DNA from: Amorphus sp040750475
GTDB lineage: Bacteria; Pseudomonadota; Alphaproteobacteria; Rhizobiales; Amorphaceae
Direction: 5' to 3'
Length of the DNA: 64,000 nt
NCBI RefSeq assembly: GCF_040750475.1
Contig: NZ_JABJVY010000006.1
Span: 143,337 to 207,336, forward strand
Part shown: positions 45,610 through 53,859 of the stretch, piece after piece
How positions within the stretch are numbered: the first letter of the stretch is position 1
Layout: every line of letters starts with the position of its first letter
Program-made: the position numbers and the translations under genes
Notes under the pieces: model-generated
What the model was told of the DNA's origin: nothing
The model's input: only the letters and a program-made list of their open reading frames with translations
Databases searched by the model: none

Positions 45610-45830
45610 CAACCTGTCGCCCCACCCGCTCTTAGGCCACGAGCGCGGCCGACGGCCCGGCCCGTCAGGTTCTCGATGCTCGGCGTTCCAAATCGAGCGG
45701 ACAGCGCCTTTCGGACAGCGTCGGAGTCGTCAAGGTCGACACCGGATGCCAGAAGGTGATCGGCCATGTCATTCGCGATGATCTCGTGGACCTTGGCCGC
45801 AGTTTCCGCATCGGCGCATTCGATACGCAT
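45609..45830 (-). CDS. Small phage protein of unknown function
   Basis: A 73-residue protein (MRIECADAETAAKVHEIIAN, then DLDDSDAVRKALSARFGTP). The stop overlaps the YqaJ start as TGATG, so the genes are translationally coupled. I do not recognise a family; its role is probably in the same recombination operon. Confidence 0.6.
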   Translation of the reverse strand: MRIECADAETAAKVHEIIANDMADHLLASGVDLDDSDAVRKALSARFGTPSIENLTGRAVGRARGLRAGGATG

Positions 45831-45909
45831 CTCGCTTCCTCGCTAACTTGCAAGAGCCGGCGAAACGGCATCGCCGAGCCCCCCAAAATCGGATAGTTCG
45901 TCGCCGCAC

Positions 45910-46158
45910 CTAGGCGGCGGCCCTATCCAAAAACCGGCGAGTGCGGGCCTCCATCTCGACCCGATTGTCAGGGTTACTTTCCATCCGCAGGGCTGCGCTT
46001 TTCCGCTCGAAATCCGACCCGATGCGGATGAGCGAGCTTGACCGAAAGCGCCTCGGATTGGCGCGAATAGCACGCCATCGTCGGTTTCCGACCTTGGGTG
46101 CGGTTCTGGATGGGGATGCGATGTCTATCTGAATTTCCTCCTGGCCGGCTACGATCAA
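45910..46158 (-). CDS. Possible small phage protein
   Basis: An 82-residue frame (MIVAGQEEIQIDIASPSRTA, then RRFRSSSLIRIGSDFERKSA). Three leftward frames overlap here; this one has the least biased composition and a plausible N-terminus. It would be the first gene of the left arm, just after the ATCCAAC boxes. No family recognised. Confidence 0.35.
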   Translation of the reverse strand: MIVAGQEEIQIDIASPSRTAPKVGNRRWRAIRANPRRFRSSSLIRIGSDFERKSAALRMESNPDNRVEMEARTRRFLDRAAA

Positions 46159-46172
46159 CCGTTACCGGGAGT

Positions 46173-46213
46173 AAATCCAACTAAGCCGCTTCGTCAATCG
46201 GAAAGTTGGATTT
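46173..46213. promoter_or_regulatory. Inverted pair of ATCCAAC boxes (likely phage operator)
   Basis: AAATCCAACT (46173-46182) and AGTTGGATTT (46204-46213) form a perfect 10-bp inverted repeat with a 21-nt spacer, upstream of the left-arm genes. The same box recurs near the repressor start and at 61.9 kb. Binding by the CI-like repressor is inferred. Confidence 0.55.
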
Positions 46214-46337
46214 TATCCGACTATCAGCGCGAAAACGAAAAACCCAAAAGGGTCGACATTCACACAAGCTCAGAATAACTCGCGCGCGCGGATTTTGGAG
46301 ACTTATACAAATAAATATAAACAAAATATTAAAATAA

Positions 46338-46365
46338 GGGGCGCCCCCTAAAGGGCCGCCCCCTA
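46338..46365 (-). terminator. Terminator-like GC hairpin downstream of the repressor gene
   Basis: The stretch contains GGGGCGCCCC and two direct CGCCCCCTA repeats. On the leftward transcript it folds as a GC hairpin followed by TTATTTTAATATTTTG, a good U-rich tail. It lies 39 bp past the repressor stop, between AT-rich tracts. Confidence 0.6.
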
Positions 46366-46403
46366 TAACCAATATTATTTATAAATAATATATACTACTT
46401 AGT

Positions 46404-47099
46404 TTAGAATACCTTTTTAGATGTAAGCATTATTCCAATTACTACTGTATTTTCTGATGGAAATGTATCAGGTATACCTTGATTATTTCCACCAGATCTA
46501 AATATATATTCCCCTTTTTCCAAAATATATTTTCTAATAGTATGTTCAAATGTGCCGTTTCGTTCGTTTTTTACAACAACAGTGTCGCCAATAGTAAGAT
46601 TTCGGCCATATTTTTTCAGTTCATCGACAAGGCCAATACAAATAAGACTTTCATCTGGAATCCCAATTGTTGCCGCATCGTCGCCATATACGACAAATCC
46701 AACTTGCGCCGTACTTGGATATCGGGGATCAGGCTCAATCGTCAGCTTGCCAACACCGGGAACGGGATAGGCTGGATCGTGCCAACTTCCCGGTTCACAC
46801 CGGCCGATGACCGGGATGCTGCCGGTTTCCATTCCGACTGGTGTGGGAATGGCAGCGGGCTGCGCGCCACCGGCTGCGTTTCGAGAAACCTCACTCTGGC
46901 GGCCGACGAGATATTCGGGATCGCAGCCGAGCACCGGGGCAAGCTGAGGCAGGTATTTTTCCCTGATAGACCGCTTTTTGCCGATGAGGAGATCGTGAAG
47001 GAACGATCGATGCAGGCCAGCACGTCGGGCGGCCTCAAACGCATTGAGGCCCGTGGCATCGAGCCGTTCGCGAACGCGTTGACGTTGGATATTTTCCAT
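46404..47099 (-). CDS. CI-type phage repressor with degenerate S24 domain
   Basis: A 231-residue protein from ATG 47097-47099 (an ATG at 47111 would add four). The N-terminal helix-turn-helix is DATGLNAFEAARRAGLHRSFLHDLLIGKKRSI. The C-terminal domain resembles a LexA/CI S24 domain (VGFVVYGDDAATIGIPDESL, TIGDTVVVKNERNGTFEHTI), but where the catalytic Ser of the GDSM box is expected it reads GDDA, so self-cleavage is unlikely. The C-terminal half is strikingly AT-rich while the N-terminal half is GC-rich, suggesting a recombinant gene. It is divergent from the rightward arm and should control lysogeny. Confidence 0.8.
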   Translation of the reverse strand: MENIQRQRVRERLDATGLNAFEAARRAGLHRSFLHDLLIGKKRSIREKYLPQLAPVLGCDPEYLVGRQSEVSRNAAGGAQPAAIPTPVGMETGSIPVIGRCEPGSWHDPAYPVPGVGKLTIEPDPRYPSTAQVGFVVYGDDAATIGIPDESLICIGLVDELKKYGRNLTIGDTVVVKNERNGTFEHTIRKYILEKGEYIFRSGGNNQGIPDTFPSENTVVIGIMLTSKKVF

Positions 47100-47145
47100 G
47101 CTTCCGACCATAAACCCACGAAAAGTTAGTAGTTTCTGCACATAT

Positions 47146-47213
47146 ATTCCAACTTTCGACCGAAATCCATCCCATTTTTCGGATTCCAACTATTCTCGAT
47201 TGAAAGTAGGATT
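47146..47213. promoter_or_regulatory. Operator-like boxes between repressor and rightward arm
   Basis: ATTCCAACT occurs at 47146-47154 and 47183-47191, and AGTAGGATT in opposite orientation at 47205-47213, all in the 137-bp gap between the divergent genes. They resemble the AAATCCAACT boxes at 46173 and 61929. Position and repetition suggest a repressor operator set. Confidence 0.5.
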
Positions 47214-47236
47214 ATTTCCGACTTAGGGATCGGCGT

Positions 47237-47635
47237 ATGCGGTACGCTGATTTGTTCAAGTCGAACCTAACGCGCCTTTTCGATGCGTTTCGGACGCGCA
47301 CCGGCTTCGCGCCGTCGACAGCGGCACGGATCGTCGCTCGTGATCCCAAGTTCCTAGACACGTTCATGGCGCGCGATCTGCGCGCCGGGACCTACGACGC
47401 CGTAGCGGCACGCTTCGCGGCGCTATGGCCCGCAGATGTCGAGTGGCCTTCCGACATCGATCGGCCCGAACCGGCCGAAGTCGAGGAAGACACCCTGGTG
47501 CTGGTGACGCGGCGCCTTCGTTCGAGAGCGCACGGGTCCAACGTGGCGGCGATCCATCCGGATTGGCCCGACGGGCATCCGTGGCCGAACGATATCCCCC
47601 TCCCTCCGCAGAAAGGATCTCGCAATGGCGCGTAA
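47237..47635 (+). CDS. Phage early protein (Cro position), function unknown
   Basis: A 132-residue protein starting MRYADLFKSNLTRLFDAFRT, with GFAPSTAARIVARDPKFLD and RAGTYDAVAARFAALWPADVEWP. The helical first 60 residues could include a DNA-binding fold, and similar proteins open the early operon of many rhizobial prophages, opposite the repressor. AGGGA precedes the ATG. It overlaps the next gene by 11 bp. Confidence 0.65.
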   Translation: MRYADLFKSNLTRLFDAFRTRTGFAPSTAARIVARDPKFLDTFMARDLRAGTYDAVAARFAALWPADVEWPSDIDRPEPAEVEEDTLVLVTRRLRSRAHGSNVAAIHPDWPDGHPWPNDIPLPPQKGSRNGA

Positions 47636-48020
47636 GGCCAAGGCCAAGCAGGCGGAAAGCGGCGCGATCGACGCGACCACGCTTCAGAAGGCGGTTGCAG
47701 AATACAACCAGGAGAAGGCAACCGCGTCCGAACACCAAGGGCTCGCCGGCCAAGCGATCAAGCAGGTCGCGGAGGAATACCACCTCGACATGAAGGCGTT
47801 CCGCTTCGTCCTCGGCCTAAGCCGGATGGAAGAAACCAAGCGGCAGGCCGTCCTGCGCGGACTGATCGACCTCGCCGACAAGATGGAATTCTTCGCATCC
47901 GTCGACGCTTTCGACGACCTCGTCTCGATCATGGAGACGATTTGCGAACGCGCCCGTAGCGCCGAGACCTCCGAGGCCGCACCCAAGCCCGACGACGTCG
48001 TCAGCCACCTCATCAACTAG
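47625..48020 (+). CDS. Phage protein of unknown function
   Basis: A 131-residue, mostly helical protein (MARKAKAKQAESGAIDATTL, then HLDMKAFRFVLGLSRMEETKR). The N-terminus is basic and the C-terminus acidic. I do not recognise a named family; it is co-translated with the gene before it and precedes the RuvC-like nuclease. Confidence 0.65.
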   Translation: MARKAKAKQAESGAIDATTLQKAVAEYNQEKATASEHQGLAGQAIKQVAEEYHLDMKAFRFVLGLSRMEETKRQAVLRGLIDLADKMEFFASVDAFDDLVSIMETICERARSAETSEAAPKPDDVVSHLIN

Positions 48021-48061
48021 CCGCCGGGCGGCGTCCCCATCCCCATAGCGGAGCGCGCCAA

Positions 48062-48115
48062 ATGGCCAACCCGATCCTCACGACGACGATCCCGAGCCTA
48101 ACTCTGGCGTTCTAG
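48062..48115 (+). CDS. Possible 17-residue leader peptide before the RuvC-like gene
   Basis: Reads MANPILTTTIPSLTLAF with a stop directly adjoining the next ATG (TAGATG). GGAG lies nine bases upstream. Its place suggests coupling to the RuvC-like gene. The evidence is only start, ribosome site and fit, so this is tentative. Confidence 0.25.
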   Translation: MANPILTTTIPSLTLAF

Positions 48116-48664
48116 ATGGTCGAATCGATCCTCTTTCTCGACCTCGCAACCCGAATGGGATGGTGCGAGGGTAAACCCGGCGGCGCCCCGAAGTGGGGCG
48201 CCGAATTCTTTGCTGAGGAAGGCAGCGACAATCCGGCTGTCTTCGCGGGCGCTTTCCGATGGGTCGTCAAGCGCCTGGAAGCCAGCCCCCGCCCGCGAAC
48301 GATCGTCTACGAAGCGCCGCTCGACCCGCGCCATATGGGCCAACGGACGACACGCGCGACCGGCCTGCGCCTGATCGGGCTTCCCGCCTGTGTCGAAGCG
48401 GCCGCCTATCTCATGCGCCTCTACGATGTCCAGGAAGCCCGGGCCGACGACATTCGGCGGTTTGTCCTCGGTCGCCGCGCGAAGAAAGCGGAAGCGAAGC
48501 CGCTCGTTATCCGCGCCGTCACCAATCTCGGCTTTCCGACCAACGATCCGGATGCTGCCGACGCTATCGCCGGCTGGCTTTACGCCTGCCACCTCGCCGA
48601 CCCCGAAAACGCGCATGACGTCGCGCCGCTGTTCGCGGCGGCGCGGAACGGAAAACGGACATGA
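48116..48664 (+). CDS. RuvC-like phage Holliday-junction nuclease
   Basis: A 182-residue RNase H-fold nuclease. The acidic residues appear as ILFLDLATRMGWCEG (first Asp), TIVYEAPLDPRH (Glu) and NDPDAADAIAGWLYA (C-terminal Asp pair). Phage RuvC-like enzymes resolve branched DNA before packaging or during replication. The stop overlaps the next gene as ATGA. This gene appears intact, unlike the other recombination genes of the element. Confidence 0.85.
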   Translation: MVESILFLDLATRMGWCEGKPGGAPKWGAEFFAEEGSDNPAVFAGAFRWVVKRLEASPRPRTIVYEAPLDPRHMGQRTTRATGLRLIGLPACVEAAAYLMRLYDVQEARADDIRRFVLGRRAKKAEAKPLVIRAVTNLGFPTNDPDAADAIAGWLYACHLADPENAHDVAPLFAAARNGKRT

Positions 48665-48942
48665 GCGCGAAGCGGAAGCGCGCCGGGCTTCGCGAGATGG
48701 CCGAGGCGGCCGCGACCGAAGCGAGCCGCATCCGCGCGGCGCAGGCGGCGCTTATCAATGCCGGGCACCGGACCGAAGCCCATCCGGAGATGATCCGTCG
48801 CGCGGAGGTCTTCGAAGATATCGACCGGCTTGTCTGCGCGATCATGCCTGTCCGCGACGAGGTTTTTCGCGCTGTCGCACCGGTTCTGAAAACCAACTCC
48901 TCCGCCGATCCAATCCAGACCAATAATTCCCGGGACGCTTGA
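48661..48942 (+). CDS. Small phage protein of unknown function
   Basis: A 93-residue protein, MSAKRKRAGLREMAEAAATE at the start and EVFEDIDRLVCAIMPVRDEV in the middle. Helical and basic at the N-terminus. It is coupled to the RuvC-like gene and lies 7 bp before the primase-helicase. No family recognised. Confidence 0.6.
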   Translation: MSAKRKRAGLREMAEAAATEASRIRAAQAALINAGHRTEAHPEMIRRAEVFEDIDRLVCAIMPVRDEVFRAVAPVLKTNSSADPIQTNNSRDA

Positions 48943-48949
48943 ACGCTCA

Positions 48950-51181
48950 ATGTCGGGCGACAATACCGCCGACCTCTTTTCGAAATACGCTGGAGCGGTA
49001 GCCAAAGAGCTATATGGCCAGCCCAATGATGCGCTGTCTTCGGAAAAGGAACTGCGGTTTCGGGGCAAGGGGTCGCTTTCCGTCGATCTGACGAAAGGGA
49101 CCTTTTTCGACTACGAGGATCAGGTCGGCGGCGGCGTCCTCGCCTTGATCGAACGCGCGACCGGCCGAAAGGGCCGGGAGCGGTTCGACTGGCTCCGCGA
49201 AAACGGTTTCGACATCGACGATCGTCGCCCGGCGGGGCCGGCGCAGGCATCGCACGGCAAGGCCAATAGCCCGCCGTGGAAGATCGTCAAAACGTGGGAC
49301 TACCACAGCGCTTCCGGCGAACTCGTCTTCCAAGTCGTCCGAATGGAAAACGGCGAGACCGGGAAGGACGGGAAGCCCGTCAAGACGTACCGCCAGCGGC
49401 GTCCTGATACATCGAAAGCCAGCGGGTGGGATTGGAGCGTCAAAGGGCTTTCGCCGGTCCCCTACAACCTTCCGGACGTAACCGAAGCGATCGCCCACGA
49501 TCGCGTCGTCTTCATCGTCGAGGGCGAGAAGTGCGCCGATCGCCTGATCGATCTCGGCGTTCCCGCGACGACCAATCCCGGCGGCGCCGGAAAATGGCGC
49601 CCCGACCTCGACGAGGTCTTCCGGGGCGCGCGCATCGTCATCCTGCCGGACAACGATGCCCAGGCGACGACCCCCGATGGGATTCCGAGATTCCATGAAG
49701 ATGGACGCCCGGTCTTCGTCGGGCCGGACCACGCCCGGGCGGTCGCAAAGCGCCTATACGGGATCGCGAAAGACGTCCGCATTCTCGAACTGCCCGGTCT
49801 CCCGATAAAGGGCGACGTCGACGACTGGCTCGATGCAGGCGGAACCGTCGAGACGCTTTTCGACCTCGCGCGGTCGGCGCCGGTCTACGAGCCCGAACCC
49901 TTCCGATCGCGCTTCAACGCCATCCCTTGGGCGGCGCTCGACGCGCCGGGCCCGGAACACGAATGGCTGATCAAGGGCGTCCTCACGCGCGGCGAAATCA
50001 GTATGACCGCCGGCCCAAGCCAGAGCGGCAAGTCCTTCCTGGCGGTCGATATCGCGATGGCCGTATTGCGCGGCTGCGATTGGATGAGGTGCAGGACGCG
50101 TAGAGGCGGCGTCATCTATCAGGCTGGCGAAGGGCAGAAAGGGCTCAAGAAACGCCTCCGCGCCTACCGGCAGGCAAACGGGCTGACCGGCAACGAACCG
50201 ATGCCTTTCGTTCTCCTGCCGAAGCGGCTCGATCTATACGGCAGCGACGACCCGACCGAAGCCTTTATCGAGGAAGCCCGTCACTGGTCGTCGACATTCG
50301 ATGTCCCGCTCGAACTGATCGTCATCGATACCTGGGCAACCGCGACGCCCGGCGCCAACGAAAACGACGGCAAGGACGTTTCGGCGGCCCTTCAACGCTG
50401 CGCGCGGATATCCGAAGCGTGCCGAGCGACGGTGCTTCTCGTCCATCATATGAACGCCGACGGCGCCAAGGTCCGCGGGCATACGTCGATCCTCGCCAAC
50501 CTCGAAAACGTCCTCCTCGTCCGCCCCTGCGACGGCCGTCACGATACCGACGGCCGGCAGGTGCGCGAAGCCGTCGTCGAGAAGAACAAGGATGGCGAAG
50601 GCGGGCGCCGCTTCGACTTCGTTCTCCCCGCGTTCGAGATCGGCCGGGACGAAGACGATGAACCCGTTACGTCCTGCGTCGTCACGCATCCCAACGGCGA
50701 GGGGTCGGCCGATGCCCGCCCGCGCAATCAGGGCGTTTCAATATCGAGCGGCCAGGGCGTGCTTGTGCGCGCCATGGAACGCGCGATCGACGAAAGCGGC
50801 GGGCCGGCCCCTGCCGAATGCGCCCTGCCCCGCAGCCTGACCGTCGTCGAATGGCGCAACGTCGTCGCCGCCTACGACCGGATCGCCTTCGACGAAGCCG
50901 ATACCGCGAACGAAAGCGACGACGACCGGCAAAAGCGGATCGACCGGCGACGGCAGGCGATGCACCGGGCCGGCGAAGGGCTTCTCAAGCTCGGCGTCAT
51001 CGGCCGCGAAAAGCCGTGGGTCTGGTTCACCGGAAAGCCAATCAAGGGAATGCGGCGCGGCAGCCCGCCACCACGCGACCCCGATCCCGCGCCACGGGAC
51101 GCCATGCCGCCCGCACCTGCGCCCGCACCGCCACCTGCCCCGATCGCCGACGACGACATGATCCCATGGGGAGACGACTGA
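48950..51181 (+). CDS. Phage primase-helicase (TOPRIM plus RepA-like AAA ATPase)
   Basis: A 743-residue replication protein. The N-terminal part (LSVDLTKGTFFDYEDQVGGG) resembles zinc-free primase entry domains; a TOPRIM-like core has VVFIVEGEKCADRLIDLGVP near residue 185 and ARIVILPDNDAQA near 225. From about residue 330 an AAA_25/RepA-type ATPase follows: Walker A GPSQSGKSFLAVDIA, Walker B LELIVIDTWATATPG, then LLVHHMNADG. A proline-rich C-terminal linker ends IADDDMIPWGDD. It probably primes and unwinds for phage DNA replication. Intact. Confidence 0.85.
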   Translation: MSGDNTADLFSKYAGAVAKELYGQPNDALSSEKELRFRGKGSLSVDLTKGTFFDYEDQVGGGVLALIERATGRKGRERFDWLRENGFDIDDRRPAGPAQASHGKANSPPWKIVKTWDYHSASGELVFQVVRMENGETGKDGKPVKTYRQRRPDTSKASGWDWSVKGLSPVPYNLPDVTEAIAHDRVVFIVEGEKCADRLIDLGVPATTNPGGAGKWRPDLDEVFRGARIVILPDNDAQATTPDGIPRFHEDGRPVFVGPDHARAVAKRLYGIAKDVRILELPGLPIKGDVDDWLDAGGTVETLFDLARSAPVYEPEPFRSRFNAIPWAALDAPGPEHEWLIKGVLTRGEISMTAGPSQSGKSFLAVDIAMAVLRGCDWMRCRTRRGGVIYQAGEGQKGLKKRLRAYRQANGLTGNEPMPFVLLPKRLDLYGSDDPTEAFIEEARHWSSTFDVPLELIVIDTWATATPGANENDGKDVSAALQRCARISEACRATVLLVHHMNADGAKVRGHTSILANLENVLLVRPCDGRHDTDGRQVREAVVEKNKDGEGGRRFDFVLPAFEIGRDEDDEPVTSCVVTHPNGEGSADARPRNQGVSISSGQGVLVRAMERAIDESGGPAPAECALPRSLTVVEWRNVVAAYDRIAFDEADTANESDDDRQKRIDRRRQAMHRAGEGLLKLGVIGREKPWVWFTGKPIKGMRRGSPPPRDPDPAPRDAMPPAPAPAPPPAPIADDDMIPWGDD

Positions 51182-51637
51182 TGCTCGATGCGCCCGCCCC
51201 GGACATCTGGACGCCGAAGCGCGTCGGCGAGGAGCTTGTCGAAGCCGTTCGCTGGGCCCGCCTTACAGCCGGCCCCGTCGACGCGGACATCTTCGTCCCC
51301 CGAATTGCTCATGACGGCGGTCGAACGCCTCGCCGAAGGCTGGCCCGGGATCGACGAGCTCGAACCGCCTAGACGCCCCCGCCCCTATTCGCCGGGGCGC
51401 GTTTCCCAGCTTGAGCGCGCCCTGTGGTGGCCGGCCCGCTACCTCGACGGCCACAGCGGATGGGCGCGCGTCCTTCATTGCTGGATCCGCTGCCGGGTCA
51501 CCAGGGGCGTCAATTTCAATCACGCGGTCGACGAGCGCGGCTGGAGCCGCGCGACCGCCTATCGCGCGCGCGACCGGGCCCTCGCCCGCATCGCGCAGGG
51601 TCTTACGAACGACGGGATCCCGAGGGGGCAGCATTGA
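51181..51637 (+). pseudogene. DUF6362-like small phage protein, frameshifted
   Basis: From ATG 51181, overlapping the primase stop as TGATG, the frame reads MLDAPAPDIWTPKRVGEELV and AVRWARLTAGPVDADIFVP, then deteriorates. The sequence continues sensibly in another frame: ELLMTAVERLAEGWPGIDEL, WPARYLDGHSGWARVLHCWI and DERGWSRATAYRARDRALAR. The two join at a run of five C residues (51297-51301), one base too long. The intact protein would be a helix-turn-helix-like DUF6362 relative, often late in phage replication operons. Confidence 0.6.
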
Positions 51638-51864
51638 TCGAATATATTTCCATCCGCCGGCCCGGCGGATCGCAGAAGCGCGTCATGGTGACGACACGCC
51701 GGCCGCGCGCGAAAGCCGCCGCCCGGGCACTTCGGAAATCCAGAATGCCCGATGTCATGATCGCGCGGACGCTTGGCACCAGGCGCCATCAACTGCCAAA
51801 TCTTTACGTAGAGAGGCAAAAGGGCCTGTTGCCGAAGCAAGGGGCGCTTTTGGGCGCAGCCTAA
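51634..51864 (+). CDS. Small basic phage protein
   Basis: A 76-residue frame from TTG 51634, overlapping the previous stop, with GAGGGGG upstream. Sequence MIEYISIRRPGGSQKRVMVT, then RKSRMPDVMIARTLGTRRHQ. Basic, unrecognised. The fit to its neighbour supports translation. Confidence 0.45.
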   Translation: MIEYISIRRPGGSQKRVMVTTRRPRAKAAARALRKSRMPDVMIARTLGTRRHQLPNLYVERQKGLLPKQGALLGAA

Positions 51865-51914
51865 TGGCTGTTCTGCGCCCAAAGCCGACCTCCGGAAAAT
51901 CCGGTGCCGTCTAA

Positions 51915-52733
51915 TCAGGCCAGTCCTGTCATCTTCCGACTGAGGGCCCGCAACCTGTCCCGCGCCGCTGCATCGTAGACCTGTGCCGTCGCGCGCGCCT
52001 CATGTCGCCCGTTGAAGTAGCGGCCGGACGTCGTCCGATGGTTTTCTCCTGCGGCAAGCGCGATCACGGCAGCCGCGCCGGCATCGACGGAGCCGCTCGG
52101 ACTGATGCCGGCATCCCGGACCATGGCCGTATCCATGTGGGTGCCGGGGTGAAGGGCATTCGCAACGACCTCATGCGGGTCCAGAGCTTCGGCGAGGTCG
52201 AGCGTATGCATGATCTGCGCGACCTTGCTCTGACCGTAGGCGCGAAACCCGTGATAGCCTTGCTCCAGCATCACGTCGTCGAAGTCGATGGGACTCTGGC
52301 CGGCGGAGGCGACGTGGACGATGCGCGCGGGCTCCTCGCCCGCGCCGGCCCGAAGCAGGGGTAGCAGCCGTTCCGTGAGCAGGAAGCTCGCGAGATAGTT
52401 GATCGCGAAATGCATTTCGAACCTGTCTACGCTTTCCCGGCGCGGACCGTCTGGCTTCGAAATTCCCGCGTTGTTGATCAGGACATCGAGATGCGTGCAC
52501 TCTTTATGAACCGCGTCGGCCAACCGCCGCGCCTCCTCAAGCGACGCGAGATCCGCCTCGAGGAAGGTGGCCGAAGCCCCTTCGCGCTGTAACGCACTCA
52601 CAACCTCTGCACCGCGGCTGGCGTTCCGTCCGTGCACCAGGATGCGCATTCCGGGTTGCGCGAGCCCTTCGACGACCCGCCGTCCAAGTCCCTGTGTCGA
52701 ACCGGTCACGAGAATTGTCCTGTCTGCGCTCAT
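51915..52733 (-). CDS. Short-chain dehydrogenase/reductase
   Basis: A 272-residue classical SDR. The cofactor motif is LVTGSTQGLGRRVVEG, then LDVLINNAGISKP; the catalytic residues are in HVASAGQSPIDF and YGQSKVAQIM (Ser, Tyr, Lys). The size and the DDVMLEQGYHGFRAYGQSK region recall retinol-dehydrogenase-like SDRs. It is not a phage function; with the divergent TetR gene it forms a regulated cargo unit in the prophage. Confidence 0.9.
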   Translation of the reverse strand: MSADRTILVTGSTQGLGRRVVEGLAQPGMRILVHGRNASRGAEVVSALQREGASATFLEADLASLEEARRLADAVHKECTHLDVLINNAGISKPDGPRRESVDRFEMHFAINYLASFLLTERLLPLLRAGAGEEPARIVHVASAGQSPIDFDDVMLEQGYHGFRAYGQSKVAQIMHTLDLAEALDPHEVVANALHPGTHMDTAMVRDAGISPSGSVDAGAAAVIALAAGENHRTTSGRYFNGRHEARATAQVYDAAARDRLRALSRKMTGLA

Positions 52734-52807
52734 GTCCTTCTCCCTTAGGTTGGGCTTATGTGTGAGAGCATCCTCCGCAAAAGCGTAGGGCGACTTCGGT
52801 TACATGT

Positions 52808-52820
52808 GTAGGAATCCTAC
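52808..52820. promoter_or_regulatory. Operator-like palindrome between SDR and TetR genes
   Basis: GTAGGA-A-TCCTAC is a perfect 6+1+6 dyad 20 bp before the TetR start in the 107-bp divergent gap. A longer arm pair, AGCGTAGG (52782-52789) and CCTACGCT (52816-52823), surrounds it. Likely the autoregulatory TetR site. Confidence 0.55.
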
Positions 52821-52840
52821 GCTTACAAGGAATTGTATTC

Positions 52841-53419
52841 ATGAGCGATGCCGGCGCCTCTAGTGCGGGAAAGCCAAAGCGAGCCGACGGGGCACGCAAC
52901 AGAGCGCAACTGATCGCGGCGGCAAAGCGCGCCATCAGCGCTCACGGCGCTGCCGTGAGCCTCGATCTCGTGGCGCGGGAAGCCGGGGTCAGCATCGCGA
53001 CTCTCTACCGCAATTTTTCCTCGCGCGACGCTCTACTCGAAGAAGTCTACAAGGAGGAGGTCGAGGCTCTAATCAGAGCGGCGGAAACAATGCTGGCCGA
53101 GCACGATCCCATAACGGCACTTCGCGAGTGGCTTCAGATGTTCGTAATCTTTCTAGACACCAAACGCGGCATGGCGGATGCTCTCAGTACGCTGATCGGT
53201 GGGCCGGATGATCTCTACACGGGGACCCATGCACGGTTGTCTGATCCGATCTCCACCCTAATCGACAAGGCAACCGAAGTTACGGGACGTCGGTTAAACG
53301 TAAAGCCGCTCGACATGCTCCGCGCGCTGACCGGAATTGCGAGCATTAGACCCGACCCGGACTGGAAGAGATCGGCCTTCGCCCTTGTAGAGGTCTTCAT
53401 CGGTGCGATGGCGCGGTAG
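52841..53419 (+). CDS. TetR-family regulator
   Basis: A 192-residue regulator with the N-terminal helix-turn-helix LIAAAKRAISAHGAAVSLDL continuing AREAGVSIATLYRNFSSRDALLEEVY. The C-terminal domain resembles those of regulators of drug or aromatic-compound genes. It is divergent from the SDR at 51915, which it presumably represses. Confidence 0.88.
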   Translation: MSDAGASSAGKPKRADGARNRAQLIAAAKRAISAHGAAVSLDLVAREAGVSIATLYRNFSSRDALLEEVYKEEVEALIRAAETMLAEHDPITALREWLQMFVIFLDTKRGMADALSTLIGGPDDLYTGTHARLSDPISTLIDKATEVTGRRLNVKPLDMLRALTGIASIRPDPDWKRSAFALVEVFIGAMAR

Positions 53420-53859
53420 GAACGGCACCCACAAATCCCGTTCATGGTAAGCGGGTCCTCGCCCGCCCCCCTCCGAGACTGCTGCGCGGGGTGGGCTTGC
53501 CCGACGGCAAATCATTGCCGCTTGCGCTCCACACTAAGAGTGCCGGTCAGGGCTCGAAGCGGACATTTGCCGTGATTTTCACAGATGGCCGCAACAGGCC
53601 GTTCGCGACAATTCTGGCGGCCCGCACGAATGTCCGCTTCGGCAGAGTTGGCCGCCGGGACCTGACGGCCCGAACCCGGCCATCACCCGTCGGCACACAG
53701 AGCGCCATAGCTTTCGCTACCGCCCCTCCCCGCCCAGGCAAACGCATGGGGATGTGGACAGGCCATCCGATACACCATACGGGCAATAGAACGGACCGAG
53801 CGGCGTTGCAGCGCCGCCCGGCCCTACCAGAGCACGATCTAGTCCCAGGTGATCGCACA
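53420..53859. other. Intergenic stretch with a 13-bp inverted repeat
   Basis: No gene is supported in this 440 bp. CGAAGCGGACATT (53555-53567) and AATGTCCGCTTCG (53629-53641) are perfect complements 61 bp apart. Similar GTCCGCTT-type sequence occurs near 56380. This may be an old intergenic repeat or the scar of a lost element next to the SDR-TetR cargo. Confidence 0.4.
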
